Positions 16,558 through 26,205 of a stretch of 64,000 nucleotides of DNA are shown here, one piece after another. The number at the start of each line of letters is the position of its first letter. Position 1 is the stretch's first letter. Position numbers and translations under genes: made by a program. Source of the DNA: Niabella beijingensis (GTDB lineage: Bacteria > Bacteroidota > Bacteroidia > Chitinophagales > Chitinophagaceae); NCBI RefSeq assembly GCF_020034665.1, contig NZ_JAIQDI010000002.1, positions 1,178,001 to 1,242,000 on the forward strand, written 5' to 3'. Below the pieces are notes generated by a model. That model was not told the DNA's origin. It did no database searches and saw nothing but the letters and a program-made list of their open reading frames with translations.

Positions 16558-19500
16558 ATGATCGCCTGTTTACGATTGAGACTGCCGGGGTTCCTGTTTG
16601 TTATTGCTGTTATTTGTTTTGTAAGAACGGCATCGGGTCAGGATGCGGACCGGCGCATATCAGTAAATTTTAAGAATACCTCTTTGAAGACAGTGCTCAA
16701 TAGCATTACCGCGAAAACGGGATTTGATTTTTTTTACAGCAATCAGCAGATAAATGATCAATCCCGCGTAACGGTCAATATAAAAGAAGCTACAGTTGAC
16801 GCTGTATTAAAAGAACTGCTGGGCACAGGTTATACCTGGACGATCCGCGGGAAGCTGATCACCCTGAAAAAAAGACCAGCCACCCCGGCTGCCTCAGGAT
16901 CACAGACGGTGCCGGACAGCAGCCGGGGCCGCATCATTAAAGGCCGGGTAACAGACAGCACCGGGACATCACTGGGAGGCGCCACCATACAGCTGAAAGG
17001 CACAGCCCGGGTTACAACTAGCAATGAGCAGGGATCTTTTGAGCTGGAAGATATTACCAATGGAAAGGGGACGCTCGTTGTATCATTTGTGGGGTATAAT
17101 ACGAGTGAAACGGGTATCGGCGGCCGCACGATGATGGATATCATGCTTCGTCCGCAGGTATCGGATATGAAGGATATTGTGGTGATCGGATACGGGACCG
17201 TTGAAAAAAAAGACCTGACGGGTTCTGTGGGGAAGGCTTCTGTCGAAGATATGAACAAGGCACCGGTACGGTCATTTGACGAAGCACTTGCCGGGCGGGT
17301 AGCGGGTGTGAATGTAACATCTGTGGACGGGCAGCCGGGCTCCGCGGTCAATATCACTATCAGGGGGGCCAACTCCATTACACAGGACAACTCGCCGCTT
17401 TATGTGATCGATGGCTTTCCGATCGAAGGTCCGAACAATAATGTTATCAATCCTCAGGATATTGTTTCCCTGGAGGTGTTAAAGGATGCTTCCGCCACGG
17501 CCATCTACGGATCAAGGGGCGCTAATGGGGTGATCATCATCACCACAAAAAGAGGTGTTGCAGGCCCGCCGGTTGTATCGGTGAGTACCAGCTACGGTAT
17601 ACAAAAGGATGTGAACCGCATGCAGCTGATGGACCCTTATGAGTTTGTAAAATATCAATTGGAACGCAACCCCTCAGATGCCGCCGGTATCTACCTGGCC
17701 AACGGAAGACAACTGGAAGATTACAGGACGATACCCGAAATCGACTGGCAGGATGAACTGTTCCGGACGGCAGGCATGCACAATACTTCGGTTTCTGTAA
17801 GAGGCGGCAACACCACCACAAAGTATGCGATCTCCGGGAACATTCTCGGGCAACAGGGGGTAATGATCAATTCGGGCTATAAGCGCTACCAGGGATCGGT
17901 TTCCGTGGATCAGAAGTTCAGCAGGAAGCTGAGCGGCGGCGTTTATGTTAATTATGCCTATACCAATCAGAACGGGATGTCGCCATCCGGACCGTCGAGC
18001 AGCAGTTCAACGGCTTATACCTTATTCAGTGTTTACGGATACCGGAATTTTTCACTGGACGGGTCCACCGATCTTACCGGCGAACTGTTCGACCAGTTCA
18101 TTGATCCTACAATAGACCTGCGCATCAACCCGGTGCTGAACCAGCAACACATGCTTCGGGAGAACCTGGGCCAGAATGGTATTTTTAATGCGTATCTTAC
18201 CTATAATATCCTGCCTTCGCTGAAACTGAAAGTAACAGGAGGTATCAATACTACTTTTACACGAAACAATCAGTTTAACGACAGCTTTACGGTTTACGGC
18301 AATCCCCGCAGCCTGCTGGGGTCGGTGAACGGTGTTAACGGTGGCGTGTATTATACTCAAAACACCACCTGGATCAATGAGAATACCCTGACCTATGCCC
18401 GGAACTTTAACCGGCAGCATGCGTTGACCATACTGGCGGGTATGACCGAGTCGGAGCGGCGGTCTTCCAGTCACGGAAGTGCCGCCACCAATCTGCCAAA
18501 TCCGCAGCTGGGCGTGAGCGGACTGGACCAGGGTACGCCCCAATTTGTACGGGCGCTTTCGGCTGCGTGGGGCCTGGTATCGTTCCTGGGCCGTGCGGAT
18601 TATAAATTCAGGGACCGCTATCTGCTGACGCTTTCTTACAGAGCAGACGGCTCCTCAAAATTTTCAAAGGAGCACCGCTGGGGCTATTTTCCTTCCGGTG
18701 CCATAGCATGGCGGTTCAGGGATGAAGACTTTCTGAAAGACAGCCGGGTCCTGTCGGAAGGCAAGCTGCGCGCCAGCTACGGACTTACGGGGAATAACCG
18801 TATAGGAGAATTTGATTACCTCTCGGTAATGGATCTGGCCTTCAATCCGCAAGGATATACCTTCGGGAACCAGACGGTTACAGGGGCTATTCCGAAAAGT
18901 GTAGGCAATCCTTCACTGAAATGGGAGACCACGGCACAGACCGATCTCGGTGTCGACCTGGGATTTTTCAATAACCGGATCTCGCTTACAGCAGAGGTGT
19001 ACCGGAAAAAAACCAGGGACCTGCTTATCTATGCAAATGTACCCTTATCCCTGGGATATGGCTTTGCCAACCGTAATATAGGAAGCGTACAGAACCAGGG
19101 ACTGGAGCTGACCCTGTCTACCGTTAATATAAAAACGAAGGATTTTAAGTGGGAGTCTGCATTTAATATTTCGTTCAACCAGAGTAAGATACTTCGTCTT
19201 ACTGAGAACCAGGAATCCATTCTTTCGGCTGCACCTTTCGATAGTTATTTCAGTGCCATCCCGGCCTTTATTTCAAGAGTGGGTGGCCAGCTGGGGATGA
19301 TGTACGGGTACATCTGGGACGGGCTTTACCAGTACAGTGATTTTGACGTCTCCACTACCGGGAATTACGTGTTGAAGGATAATGTGCCAACCAACGGAAA
19401 CACCAGGACGGCGATCCAGCCGGGTGATATAAAGTTTAAGGATATTAACGGCGACCTGGTCGTTGATGCCAAAGACTATGCGGTCATCGGCCGGGGGCTT

Positions 19501-20013
19501 CCTGTACATACCGGCGGGTTTAATAATACGCTGTCGTATAAAAATTTTGATCTGAACCTGTTCTTTCAATGGTCGTATGGCAATGATATCATCAATGCCA
19601 ACCGGTACATATTTGAAGGAAATATACTGGGCCGTTCTAACCTGAACCAGTTCGCCGGTTATGCCGACCGCTGGTCCCCGGAGAACACCGGCTCGCTGAA
19701 CCCACGCGGCGGCTTCGGCGGGTCAGGGCCATCCACGCCAACAGGAACCAACTCGCGGGTGATCGAAGACGGATCTTATCTGCGTCTGAAAACGGTGCGC
19801 CTGGGCTACTCCCTTCCTGTGCGGGTTCTGAGCCGGGCTGGAATAAAATCACTTACGGTTTATTGCGCCGCGCAGAACCTGATTACCTGGACTTCCTATT
19901 CGGGCGTGGATCCGGAGGTGAGCATTTTTAATTCGGTGCTTACACCGGGTGTGGATTATTCAGCTTATCCCCGCCCCAGGACCATTACTCTGGGACTGGA
20001 TCTAACATTATAA
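16558..20013 (+). CDS. SusC/RagA family TonB-linked outer membrane receptor with STN domain
   Basis: This ~1151-residue receptor has, in order, a signal peptide, an STN signalling domain (ISVNFKNTSLKTVLNSITAKTGFDFFYS, ~33-105), a carboxypeptidase-like domain (IKGRVTDSTGTSLGGATIQLKG, ~124-210), a TonB plug with VVIGYGTVEKKDLTGS and YVIDGFPIEG (~218-330), and a large beta-barrel ending in a typical aromatic strand (RTITLGLDLTL). I take the ATG at 16558; a TTG two codons earlier is possible. It imports oligosaccharides with the SusD partner encoded next, and the STN domain should signal to FecR. The co-encoded GH53 suggests beta-1,4-galacto-oligosaccharides. Confidence 0.95.
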   Translation: MIACLRLRLPGFLFVIAVICFVRTASGQDADRRISVNFKNTSLKTVLNSITAKTGFDFFYSNQQINDQSRVTVNIKEATVDAVLKELLGTGYTWTIRGKLITLKKRPATPAASGSQTVPDSSRGRIIKGRVTDSTGTSLGGATIQLKGTARVTTSNEQGSFELEDITNGKGTLVVSFVGYNTSETGIGGRTMMDIMLRPQVSDMKDIVVIGYGTVEKKDLTGSVGKASVEDMNKAPVRSFDEALAGRVAGVNVTSVDGQPGSAVNITIRGANSITQDNSPLYVIDGFPIEGPNNNVINPQDIVSLEVLKDASATAIYGSRGANGVIIITTKRGVAGPPVVSVSTSYGIQKDVNRMQLMDPYEFVKYQLERNPSDAAGIYLANGRQLEDYRTIPEIDWQDELFRTAGMHNTSVSVRGGNTTTKYAISGNILGQQGVMINSGYKRYQGSVSVDQKFSRKLSGGVYVNYAYTNQNGMSPSGPSSSSSTAYTLFSVYGYRNFSLDGSTDLTGELFDQFIDPTIDLRINPVLNQQHMLRENLGQNGIFNAYLTYNILPSLKLKVTGGINTTFTRNNQFNDSFTVYGNPRSLLGSVNGVNGGVYYTQNTTWINENTLTYARNFNRQHALTILAGMTESERRSSSHGSAATNLPNPQLGVSGLDQGTPQFVRALSAAWGLVSFLGRADYKFRDRYLLTLSYRADGSSKFSKEHRWGYFPSGAIAWRFRDEDFLKDSRVLSEGKLRASYGLTGNNRIGEFDYLSVMDLAFNPQGYTFGNQTVTGAIPKSVGNPSLKWETTAQTDLGVDLGFFNNRISLTAEVYRKKTRDLLIYANVPLSLGYGFANRNIGSVQNQGLELTLSTVNIKTKDFKWESAFNISFNQSKILRLTENQESILSAAPFDSYFSAIPAFISRVGGQLGMMYGYIWDGLYQYSDFDVSTTGNYVLKDNVPTNGNTRTAIQPGDIKFKDINGDLVVDAKDYAVIGRGLPVHTGGFNNTLSYKNFDLNLFFQWSYGNDIINANRYIFEGNILGRSNLNQFAGYADRWSPENTGSLNPRGGFGGSGPSTPTGTNSRVIEDGSYLRLKTVRLGYSLPVRVLSRAGIKSLTVYCAAQNLITWTSYSGVDPEVSIFNSVLTPGVDYSAYPRPRTITLGLDLTL

Positions 20014-20022
20014 TCGAAAAAA

Positions 20023-21648
20023 ATGAACAACAAAATTTTACCGGTACTGTTCCTTGGTTTGGCAGGTGTGTTTTTATCATCCTGCAGCAAGATCCTGGAT
20101 AAGACCCCTACAGACTTTGTGGAGCCGCAGAACTACTATAATAGTGAGAGTGACCTGAGATTTGCGCTGGCCGGCGTTTACGACCCCCTGGGTTCCGAAT
20201 ATCTTTACGCCAGTTCGTTGTGGTTCCAGCTGGGTAACTGTACCGATGAGTCTTTCTATCCCAACAGTTCCAATTCTTTTTCGGCACCGATGTTCTATCA
20301 GTTTGATTATACCAATCCCTACATAAGCGGCTTGTGGCAGGATTGTTATAAAGGCATTGAACGTGCCAACCTGCTGATCGAAAATATAGGGAAACCGGTG
20401 ATGGATGAGAGCAAACGGCAGGCCATCCTGGGGGAAGCCCTGTTCCTGCGGGCGTATTATCATTTCCTGCTGGTCTCCAATTTCGGTACTGTCTTATTAA
20501 AAACGCATTCCACTACCAATGTAAGCACGGTGGACCTTCCGGCAACTCCCGCAAAGCAGGTCTACGAGCAGGTTCTCCAGGATATGCGCGAAGCGGAGGC
20601 AAAACTGGAAGATGCCGCCACCATTGGCAATTCCAGTCATGTGTCGAAGACCGCCGCACAGGCCACCCTGGCCCGTGTTTGTTTGTACATGGCCGGCAAT
20701 CCGCTGAACGATAAAACCAGGTATGCGGAAGCACTGGAATGGGCAAGGAAAGTTGTGGTATCAGGGCAGCATCGTCTGCTGGAGGATTTTGATGAACGGC
20801 TCACCAACTCTGCATACAGCCAGATCTTTATCAACCAGGCCCAGGATATCTATGATATCGGGGAATGTATGTGGGAAGCTGATTTTAATATGAACCAGGC
20901 GAATACGGCTTTTGCTGAAGGCGGCCGCCTGGGTACTTACCAGATCTCCTGTACCAATATTGATACCGGCTACGGCTCCGGAGGTGTGCGGACCACCATC
21001 AGCTTATACAACCTGTATGGCAACGGGGATCTGAGAAGGGACTGGGCCATTGCGCCGTTTACCTTTCAGGCATCGGGTTCCACCCTTACGCGGGTACCCT
21101 ATACCACGGCTAATATCATCAACCGCGAATGCGGAAAATGGCGCCGTTATTTTGAGCCGACATCCTTTATCCGGCAGCAATACAGAACGGGGCAGAACTT
21201 TCCCATCGTCCGCTACGCAGATGTATTACTGATGCTGGCCGAGGCGGACAATGAAGTGAACAGCGGCCCTACTGCGGAAGGTTATGAGGCGCTGAACCAG
21301 GTAAGGAGAAGGGGATACGGGGTTCCGGTGCATGCAGCCGATGCCGCCGCCGATGCCCCCGGAGGCCTTTCGCAGCAAGACTTTCGCCGGTTTATCATGG
21401 AGGAACGGTCCCGTGAGCTTTGCTTTGAAGGATTGCGGAAGCCGGACTTGATCCGCTGGGGCGTGTTTTATGATGTACTTACCGCTACCGCGGCGGAAAT
21501 ACAATCCTCCAACGCCTCCGCCACAAATAAGGCCCGTTGGGTATTGGGGTACACTACGGCCATTTCCTCTCCCAAATACCTGCTGTTGCCGATACCCGCA
21601 CTGGAAATTAATATTAACAAGGCCATCCGCCAAAACCCCGGCTGGTAA
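20023..21648 (+). CDS. SusD/RagB family glycan-binding outer membrane lipoprotein
   Basis: This 541-residue lipoprotein has a lipobox ending at Cys21 (VFLSSCSK). It has the SusD layout: N-terminal KTPTDFVEPQNYYNSESDLRFALAGVYD, TPR-like helices with GIERANLLIENI and EALFLRAYYHFLLVSNFG, and the C-terminal LMLAEADNEVN, ALNQVRRRGYG and FIMEERSRELCFEGLRKPDLIRWG blocks. It forms the lid on the SusC barrel and captures glycan at the cell surface. It starts nine bases after the SusC stop. Confidence 0.95.
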   Translation: MNNKILPVLFLGLAGVFLSSCSKILDKTPTDFVEPQNYYNSESDLRFALAGVYDPLGSEYLYASSLWFQLGNCTDESFYPNSSNSFSAPMFYQFDYTNPYISGLWQDCYKGIERANLLIENIGKPVMDESKRQAILGEALFLRAYYHFLLVSNFGTVLLKTHSTTNVSTVDLPATPAKQVYEQVLQDMREAEAKLEDAATIGNSSHVSKTAAQATLARVCLYMAGNPLNDKTRYAEALEWARKVVVSGQHRLLEDFDERLTNSAYSQIFINQAQDIYDIGECMWEADFNMNQANTAFAEGGRLGTYQISCTNIDTGYGSGGVRTTISLYNLYGNGDLRRDWAIAPFTFQASGSTLTRVPYTTANIINRECGKWRRYFEPTSFIRQQYRTGQNFPIVRYADVLLMLAEADNEVNSGPTAEGYEALNQVRRRGYGVPVHAADAAADAPGGLSQQDFRRFIMEERSRELCFEGLRKPDLIRWGVFYDVLTATAAEIQSSNASATNKARWVLGYTTAISSPKYLLLPIPALEININKAIRQNPGW

Positions 21649-21654
21649 AAAAAT

Positions 21655-22617
21655 ATGGTTATGAAGAACAGGTTTTGTTTGCCGATCGCATTAGTATGCC
21701 TGCTGTTTTTGTGGGCCTGTAAAAAAACATTGAGTTCGGGGGACACGGACTTTACGGTAACGGTGGAAAATAATGTCCTTTCCCTTAATGACACCGCACG
21801 CTTTGTTTTTAATAAAAATCCGGATGTACTCGTATTTTATTCAGGAGAGATAGGGCACCGGTATGCCTTCAAGGGACGCACCAGTGCGGAGGGCACACCG
21901 TTATTGCGTTTCAGTACAAAAAGGGAGAATGGCAGCCAGCCACAATCATTGCAACTGCTGATCTCTTCAGACTTTCGGGGAGTAATAAAAGGCGACACTG
22001 CTGCTACAACGGCCAATCTGGCAGCAGCCAGCTGGACGGATATCACTTCCCGGGCCACCCTTTCCGGGGGAGGCAGTGCTCCGGTCGCTTCGGGCGATAT
22101 TGATCTGTCGGATTATACAGCCAAACCGGTGTTCCTTGCGTTTAAGTACCGGGCAGCAGCCGGTTCGGTTCAGAATAAATGGACGATCAGTGCTTTTACA
22201 GTTACAAATGAGCTGGAGGACAATACCAGCTATATCATCGCCAATATGAATACAGCCACCACGGCCTTTACCAACTATGGTGTAACTACGTTCAGTCCGG
22301 GCTTTGCAGCTTATACGCCGTTGAACAACTACCGGTGGAATATCAGTAATACCCAACTGGTGATAACAGGAGCCAACTCGGCGGCATTTGCAACAGACCC
22401 GGCGGAAGCCTGGGTATTTATCGGCCCTTTGAACTTAACAAAAGTGACACCGGATGTGGGTGTGCCATTAAAGAACGCTTCAGAGAATATATCCGGCTCG
22501 GTGTTCGGATATCAGTATCAATCCACGGGACAGTTCGATGCTGTTTTTGAAGGAGGTCTTGCAGATATAAAGCAGATACAATTGGTGACCCGGCCCGTAC
22601 GGATAACAGTGCAATAA
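21655..22617 (+). CDS. DUF5017 domain surface lipoprotein
   Basis: This 320-residue lipoprotein has a lipobox Cys at about residue 22 (LFLWACKK). The front half (DFTVTVENNVLSLNDTARFVFNKNPDVLVFYSGEIGHRYAFKG) is the signature of DUF5017, often found third after SusC/SusD. The back half is another beta-rich region. Proteins in this position are usually surface glycan-binding partners (SusE/F position). It starts six bases after SusD and is followed by the galactanase, so galactan binding is the likely role. A start at 21661 (second Met) is equally possible. Confidence 0.82.
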   Translation: MVMKNRFCLPIALVCLLFLWACKKTLSSGDTDFTVTVENNVLSLNDTARFVFNKNPDVLVFYSGEIGHRYAFKGRTSAEGTPLLRFSTKRENGSQPQSLQLLISSDFRGVIKGDTAATTANLAAASWTDITSRATLSGGGSAPVASGDIDLSDYTAKPVFLAFKYRAAAGSVQNKWTISAFTVTNELEDNTSYIIANMNTATTAFTNYGVTTFSPGFAAYTPLNNYRWNISNTQLVITGANSAAFATDPAEAWVFIGPLNLTKVTPDVGVPLKNASENISGSVFGYQYQSTGQFDAVFEGGLADIKQIQLVTRPVRITVQ

Positions 22618-22715
22618 ATGATGTGCGGGAACGATCGTCTTTTTAGAAACAGACGACGGGCCCATGCCCGGTGTGACGGATGATCTTTTGATGAAGTCTT
22701 AAAAACAATAAAGTC

Positions 22716-24239
22716 ATGAATATACTTCAGACCATACCCCGGATGCAGTCAGGGCTGCTGTTCCTATTCCCGATACTATTTTTGGCGTGTAATAAAAGCA
22801 ACCGGCTGCAGCATACAGCCGGAATCTCAAAAGGTAGCTCTGTCGGTAATACGGCCATCGCAATGCCCACCAATAACCGTTCCTCTTTTTTGAGAGGTGC
22901 TGATGTCGGCTTCCTGACGGAGATGGAACGCAAGGGGCGCATGTTTTATAATGCGACCGATTCCCAGGATTTGTTTGTGCTCCTGAAAGAACGGGGAATA
23001 AATGCCATCCGGTTGCGGGTTTGGGTAAATCCCGCCGGACCCTATTATTACAATGGCATCAATGATGTAGTGCTGAAGGCCGTGCGGGCAAAAAATGCAG
23101 GTATGAAACTGATGATCGATTTTCATTACAGCGACAGCTGGGCAGACCCCAAACAGCAGTATATCCCTGCGGCCTGGAGCAGCTATACCCTCAGTGAGCT
23201 GGAGGATGCTGTTGCTGCACATACAACTTCCTGCCTGAATACATTAAAGGCAAACGGTGTCACTCCGGCCTATGTGCAGGTGGGCAACGAAGTGGACTAT
23301 GGCATGCTCTGGCCTGCCGGAAAGATTCCCTCCGGTAATATGGCCGGCTTTGCCCGGCTGTTCAAAGCGGGATATGAAGCGGTTAAAGCAGTTGATACCA
23401 CGATAAAGGTGATCGTTCATTTTTCGAGAGGCTACGATTATGCTAACTGCGATTCCGTGCTCAACGGGCTGCTTGCGAACGGAGCTGTTTTTGATGTTGT
23501 GGGATTATCGGTATACCCGGGTCTTGATAATTTTGAAACCGTGCTTGCCAACTCCAATGCCACTATGCAATCCCTGGCTGCAACCTATCATAAAGATATC
23601 ATGGTAGCGGAATGCGGCTATTACCAATACAAACCGGAGGGCGCCCGCAGGATGATAGAAACCCTGATTCAGCAGGTAGATGCATTGCCCGAAAGCTGCG
23701 GATTAGGTGTCTTTTACTGGGAGCCGGAAGCCTACGATCATCCGCCGGTGAATAAAAGCATTTTTGATGCCGCTGCAAAAAGACCTACGGTCGGGATGGA
23801 TGGCTTTTCCCTGGCAAAGAACCCGGGTTTTGAGGTGGATACGCTGCCGGCCACTGCTCCGTACGGCTGGACGACAGGTGGTAGCAATCCCGATGCCAAT
23901 TATACGGAATCATCCGGTATCACGGGCAATTACCGGCTGACACATTACAAGAACAGCGCTTATAATGTATTTACCGAGCAACCCATTACCGGACTAACAA
24001 ACGGTACCTATACATTTACGGCCTGGGTGAGAGGAAGTACTTCCATGACAGGAAGTTATCTTTATGCAAAGGGGTTTGGAGGTACTGAGAAAACACAGCA
24101 ACTGAACCTGGAATCTGCCTGGAAAAAGATCATTATTCCTGATATTGCGGTCAGCAACGGACAATGCACTATCGGATTGCGCACCAATGGCAACAATACT
24201 TACTGCAGTATGGATCAGGTACAGTTCTTCCGGCAATAA
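22716..24239 (+). CDS. GH53 arabinogalactan endo-beta-1,4-galactanase with C-terminal binding module
   Basis: This 507-residue lipoprotein has its lipobox Cys at about residue 25 (LFLACNK). The GH53 TIM barrel spans ~60-355: GADVGFLTEMERKG at the start, INAIRLRVWVNP, IDFHYSDSWADP, acid/base Glu192 in QVGNEVDYGMLWP, and nucleophile Glu299 in VAECGYY. The tail (~370-507) is a beta-sandwich carbohydrate-binding module, beginning NPGFEVDTLPATAPYGW. Family GH53 cuts beta-1,4-galactan, a pectin side chain. It ends the SusC-SusD operon and fixes its probable substrate. The lipid anchor suggests action on the cell surface. Confidence 0.93.
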   Translation: MNILQTIPRMQSGLLFLFPILFLACNKSNRLQHTAGISKGSSVGNTAIAMPTNNRSSFLRGADVGFLTEMERKGRMFYNATDSQDLFVLLKERGINAIRLRVWVNPAGPYYYNGINDVVLKAVRAKNAGMKLMIDFHYSDSWADPKQQYIPAAWSSYTLSELEDAVAAHTTSCLNTLKANGVTPAYVQVGNEVDYGMLWPAGKIPSGNMAGFARLFKAGYEAVKAVDTTIKVIVHFSRGYDYANCDSVLNGLLANGAVFDVVGLSVYPGLDNFETVLANSNATMQSLAATYHKDIMVAECGYYQYKPEGARRMIETLIQQVDALPESCGLGVFYWEPEAYDHPPVNKSIFDAAAKRPTVGMDGFSLAKNPGFEVDTLPATAPYGWTTGGSNPDANYTESSGITGNYRLTHYKNSAYNVFTEQPITGLTNGTYTFTAWVRGSTSMTGSYLYAKGFGGTEKTQQLNLESAWKKIIIPDIAVSNGQCTIGLRTNGNNTYCSMDQVQFFRQ

Positions 24240-24615
24240 GAACATTTGCAGGCAACGATCCGCACAGGCAACATGCTGGCTTATGGGGCTCTTCTGAGAG
24301 CGACTCCTCTTATTCTGTGCGGCGATATAAAAGGATCTTGCAGCCGTGCTGATTTCACCGTATATGAAAGTGCGGTGTTCACTACGGCTAATGGTCTCCC
24401 CAACATTCTGCCATGGGGCCGGCCGCCGGCAACCCGGGACCCCGGGACAAGACATCCCGCTTTAAAATAAAAAGCAACTCCTGCAAATCAGTTGCAAAAG
24501 CGTTCTGCGTTTTATGACCGGTGTCATCAGTACAACCGGTTTCCGTCATTGTTTGCGGCGATGCCGCATCTGTAATTTTGAAAACCAGTATTAATAATGA
24601 AGTTTAATTGAAAAA
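24240..24615. other. Gene-free stretch between galactanase and broken stress protein
   Basis: I see no convincing coding sequence here. A short 74-codon frame exists but has no recognisable content. A run near 24419-24455 carries overlapping CCGG/CCCGGG units that resemble a small repeat. Near the end is a promoter-like pair before the universal stress protein remnant. Confidence 0.45.
24552..24580 (+). promoter_or_regulatory. Candidate Bacteroidota promoter for stress-protein gene
   Basis: TTTG at 24552-24555 and TAATTTTG at 24573-24580 are separated by 17 bases. They match the TTTG / TAnnTTTG consensus for Bacteroidota sigma-A promoters. The start codon at 24616 lies 35 bases downstream. 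Confidence 0.5.
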
Positions 24616-25426
24616 ATGACGACAATAAGAACTCTTATTGCAGTTACTGATTTCTCCGATGCGGCGAACCATGCCGTTGGCGTTGCCGTTGACCTGGCTA
24701 TAAAAATAAAAGCCCGTCTGCTCATTTTCAATGCGGTAAGCATACATACCGGCGTTTCGGCATACCAATTGCTGCCGGATGTATATGAAGTTTCGATAGA
24801 ACAGTCCAAAGAGCTGCTAAAGGATCTTGTGACTGAAATGAAAAAGCGGACTGACAACAGGACCGTGATTGAAGCAGTGCAGCGATGAAGCACCTGTCGC
24901 CGTATTCATTGCTTCCCATTTTGTTACGGCATTTGAGCGGCTGGTGTACGGAACACACGCGGTTGCGATCGCAAAACACAGCCCGGTACCGGTGATCGTG
25001 ATACCTCCTGCAGGCGGAATGAATCGACTGGACCGGGCCGGCATCGCAATTGATCTGCTCGGCACGGAAGCGATGCCCTGGAAACTGCTTCGCAACTGGC
25101 TGAAATTGTTTGGCCCGAAGCTTGATCTGGTATATATATCCTCCAATCCGGACGGAGTTTCGCAGGAATTACCGCTGGCAGTTGAAGCAGCCGGACAATT
25201 GAGCGATTTTGAATGGGATTACTGCTTCATAACCAATGACAGTGCTGTTGGCGGACTGGAGGAATATGTAAGGCTGTATCAGCCGGATCTCCCGGTGCTG
25301 TTTGCGGGCCGGCATGGTCTGTTTCATAAAAGCATCTCGGGACTGTTCATAACGGCTCCTCCGGTGCCGGTAATGCTCCTTTCTGCTGAAATAGAAGACT
25401 TCGGAGAACGGGGGACTTTATCGTAG
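24616..25426 (+). pseudogene. Universal stress protein (UspA family), frameshifted
   Basis: The first part (MTTIRTLIAVTDFSDAANHAVGVAVDLA, ~90 residues) is the beta-alpha start of a UspA domain. The continuation (APVAVFIASHFVTAFERLVYGTHAVAIAKHSPVPVIVIPP, then a degenerate second Usp half) is in a different frame from about 24890. The expected stretch between them (an xGD...VLxxA segment of ~15-20 residues) is missing, so a deletion plus frameshift at ~24880-24890 seems likely. The intact family protein would be a tandem-domain Usp of ~280 residues. The promoter-like element upstream is still good, so the event may be recent. Confidence 0.72.
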
Positions 25427-25502
25427 CCGGAAAAGCAAACAGCCCTGCGTAGTGCAGCGGATACCTCCGGAGCGGCCAGGCAGTCATTTTAAAAAAGATG
25501 AG

Positions 25503-25955
25503 ATGGAGAATACATTAAACAGCAATGAAATTGATGATGTATTGCATCAGGGTATACTGGGGCATCTCGGATGCCATTTTGATGGGGTTACCTATGTGGT
25601 TCCGATGTGTTACGCCTATGAAGACGGCTGTATCTACGGCCGCACCTATGAAGGCATGAAACTGCACATGATCCGGAACAATCCCCGTGTGTGTTTCCAG
25701 GTAGAGGTGGCCAGGGACATGGTGCATTGGAGAAGTGTTGTGTGCTGGGGAACATTTGAGGTGATCTCCGATGCTGCTAAACGCGATGCGGCAATTGGCG
25801 TGTTGCAACGCCGCGTGTCGGCCATGATCGAAAGCGAAGCCCTCCGGCACTCGCAATACTGGCCTTTTGCGCTTTCAGGGAAAGAGGAGATCCGTGGCCT
25901 GCTTTTTTGTATCCGCCTGGATGAAAAGACGGGCCGCTTTATGTCGGAATACTGA
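25503..25955 (+). CDS. Pyridoxamine 5'-phosphate oxidase-like flavin-binding protein (NimA-like)
   Basis: This 150-residue protein of the PNPOx-like split-barrel family has the pattern LGHLGCHFDGVTYVVPMCYAYEDGCIYGRTYEGMKLHMIRNNPRVCFQVE seen in NimA-type and related flavin/heme-binding proteins. WRSVVCWGTFEVI follows. I chose the ATG at 25503, which begins MENTLNSNEI, because a longer frame from 25452 has an unlikely lead sequence. The physiological role is unclear; members bind FMN or F420 and some inactivate nitroimidazoles. It stands beside the Usp remnant, a common stress-gene pairing in this phylum. Confidence 0.75.
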   Translation: MENTLNSNEIDDVLHQGILGHLGCHFDGVTYVVPMCYAYEDGCIYGRTYEGMKLHMIRNNPRVCFQVEVARDMVHWRSVVCWGTFEVISDAAKRDAAIGVLQRRVSAMIESEALRHSQYWPFALSGKEEIRGLLFCIRLDEKTGRFMSEY

Positions 25956-26205
25956 TCAATGCCGGCCTGCAATATCATCATTAAAGCAATATTGAGACGG
26001 CTGATGCCCGTTTCTGTTACACCTCTATTTGTTTGTATAAAAGCGTATTTGTTGCCGCTGTTATTGCGGTACCGGAACATGCGGATGCTGAATGCTGCGA
26101 CGGGAGGCAGAAATCAGGATAAATCCTGTAACTTCAGGGCGATAACGAAACATTGAGCCACTGAGCCGGACCCGTCCGCAAGCCATTTTAAATAAATGCC
26201 CTTTT

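Noticed and set aside
24246..24470. 74-codon plus-strand frame after the galactanase
   Set aside because: Its end is a low-complexity translation of CCCGGG-type repeats and the rest has no family signature.
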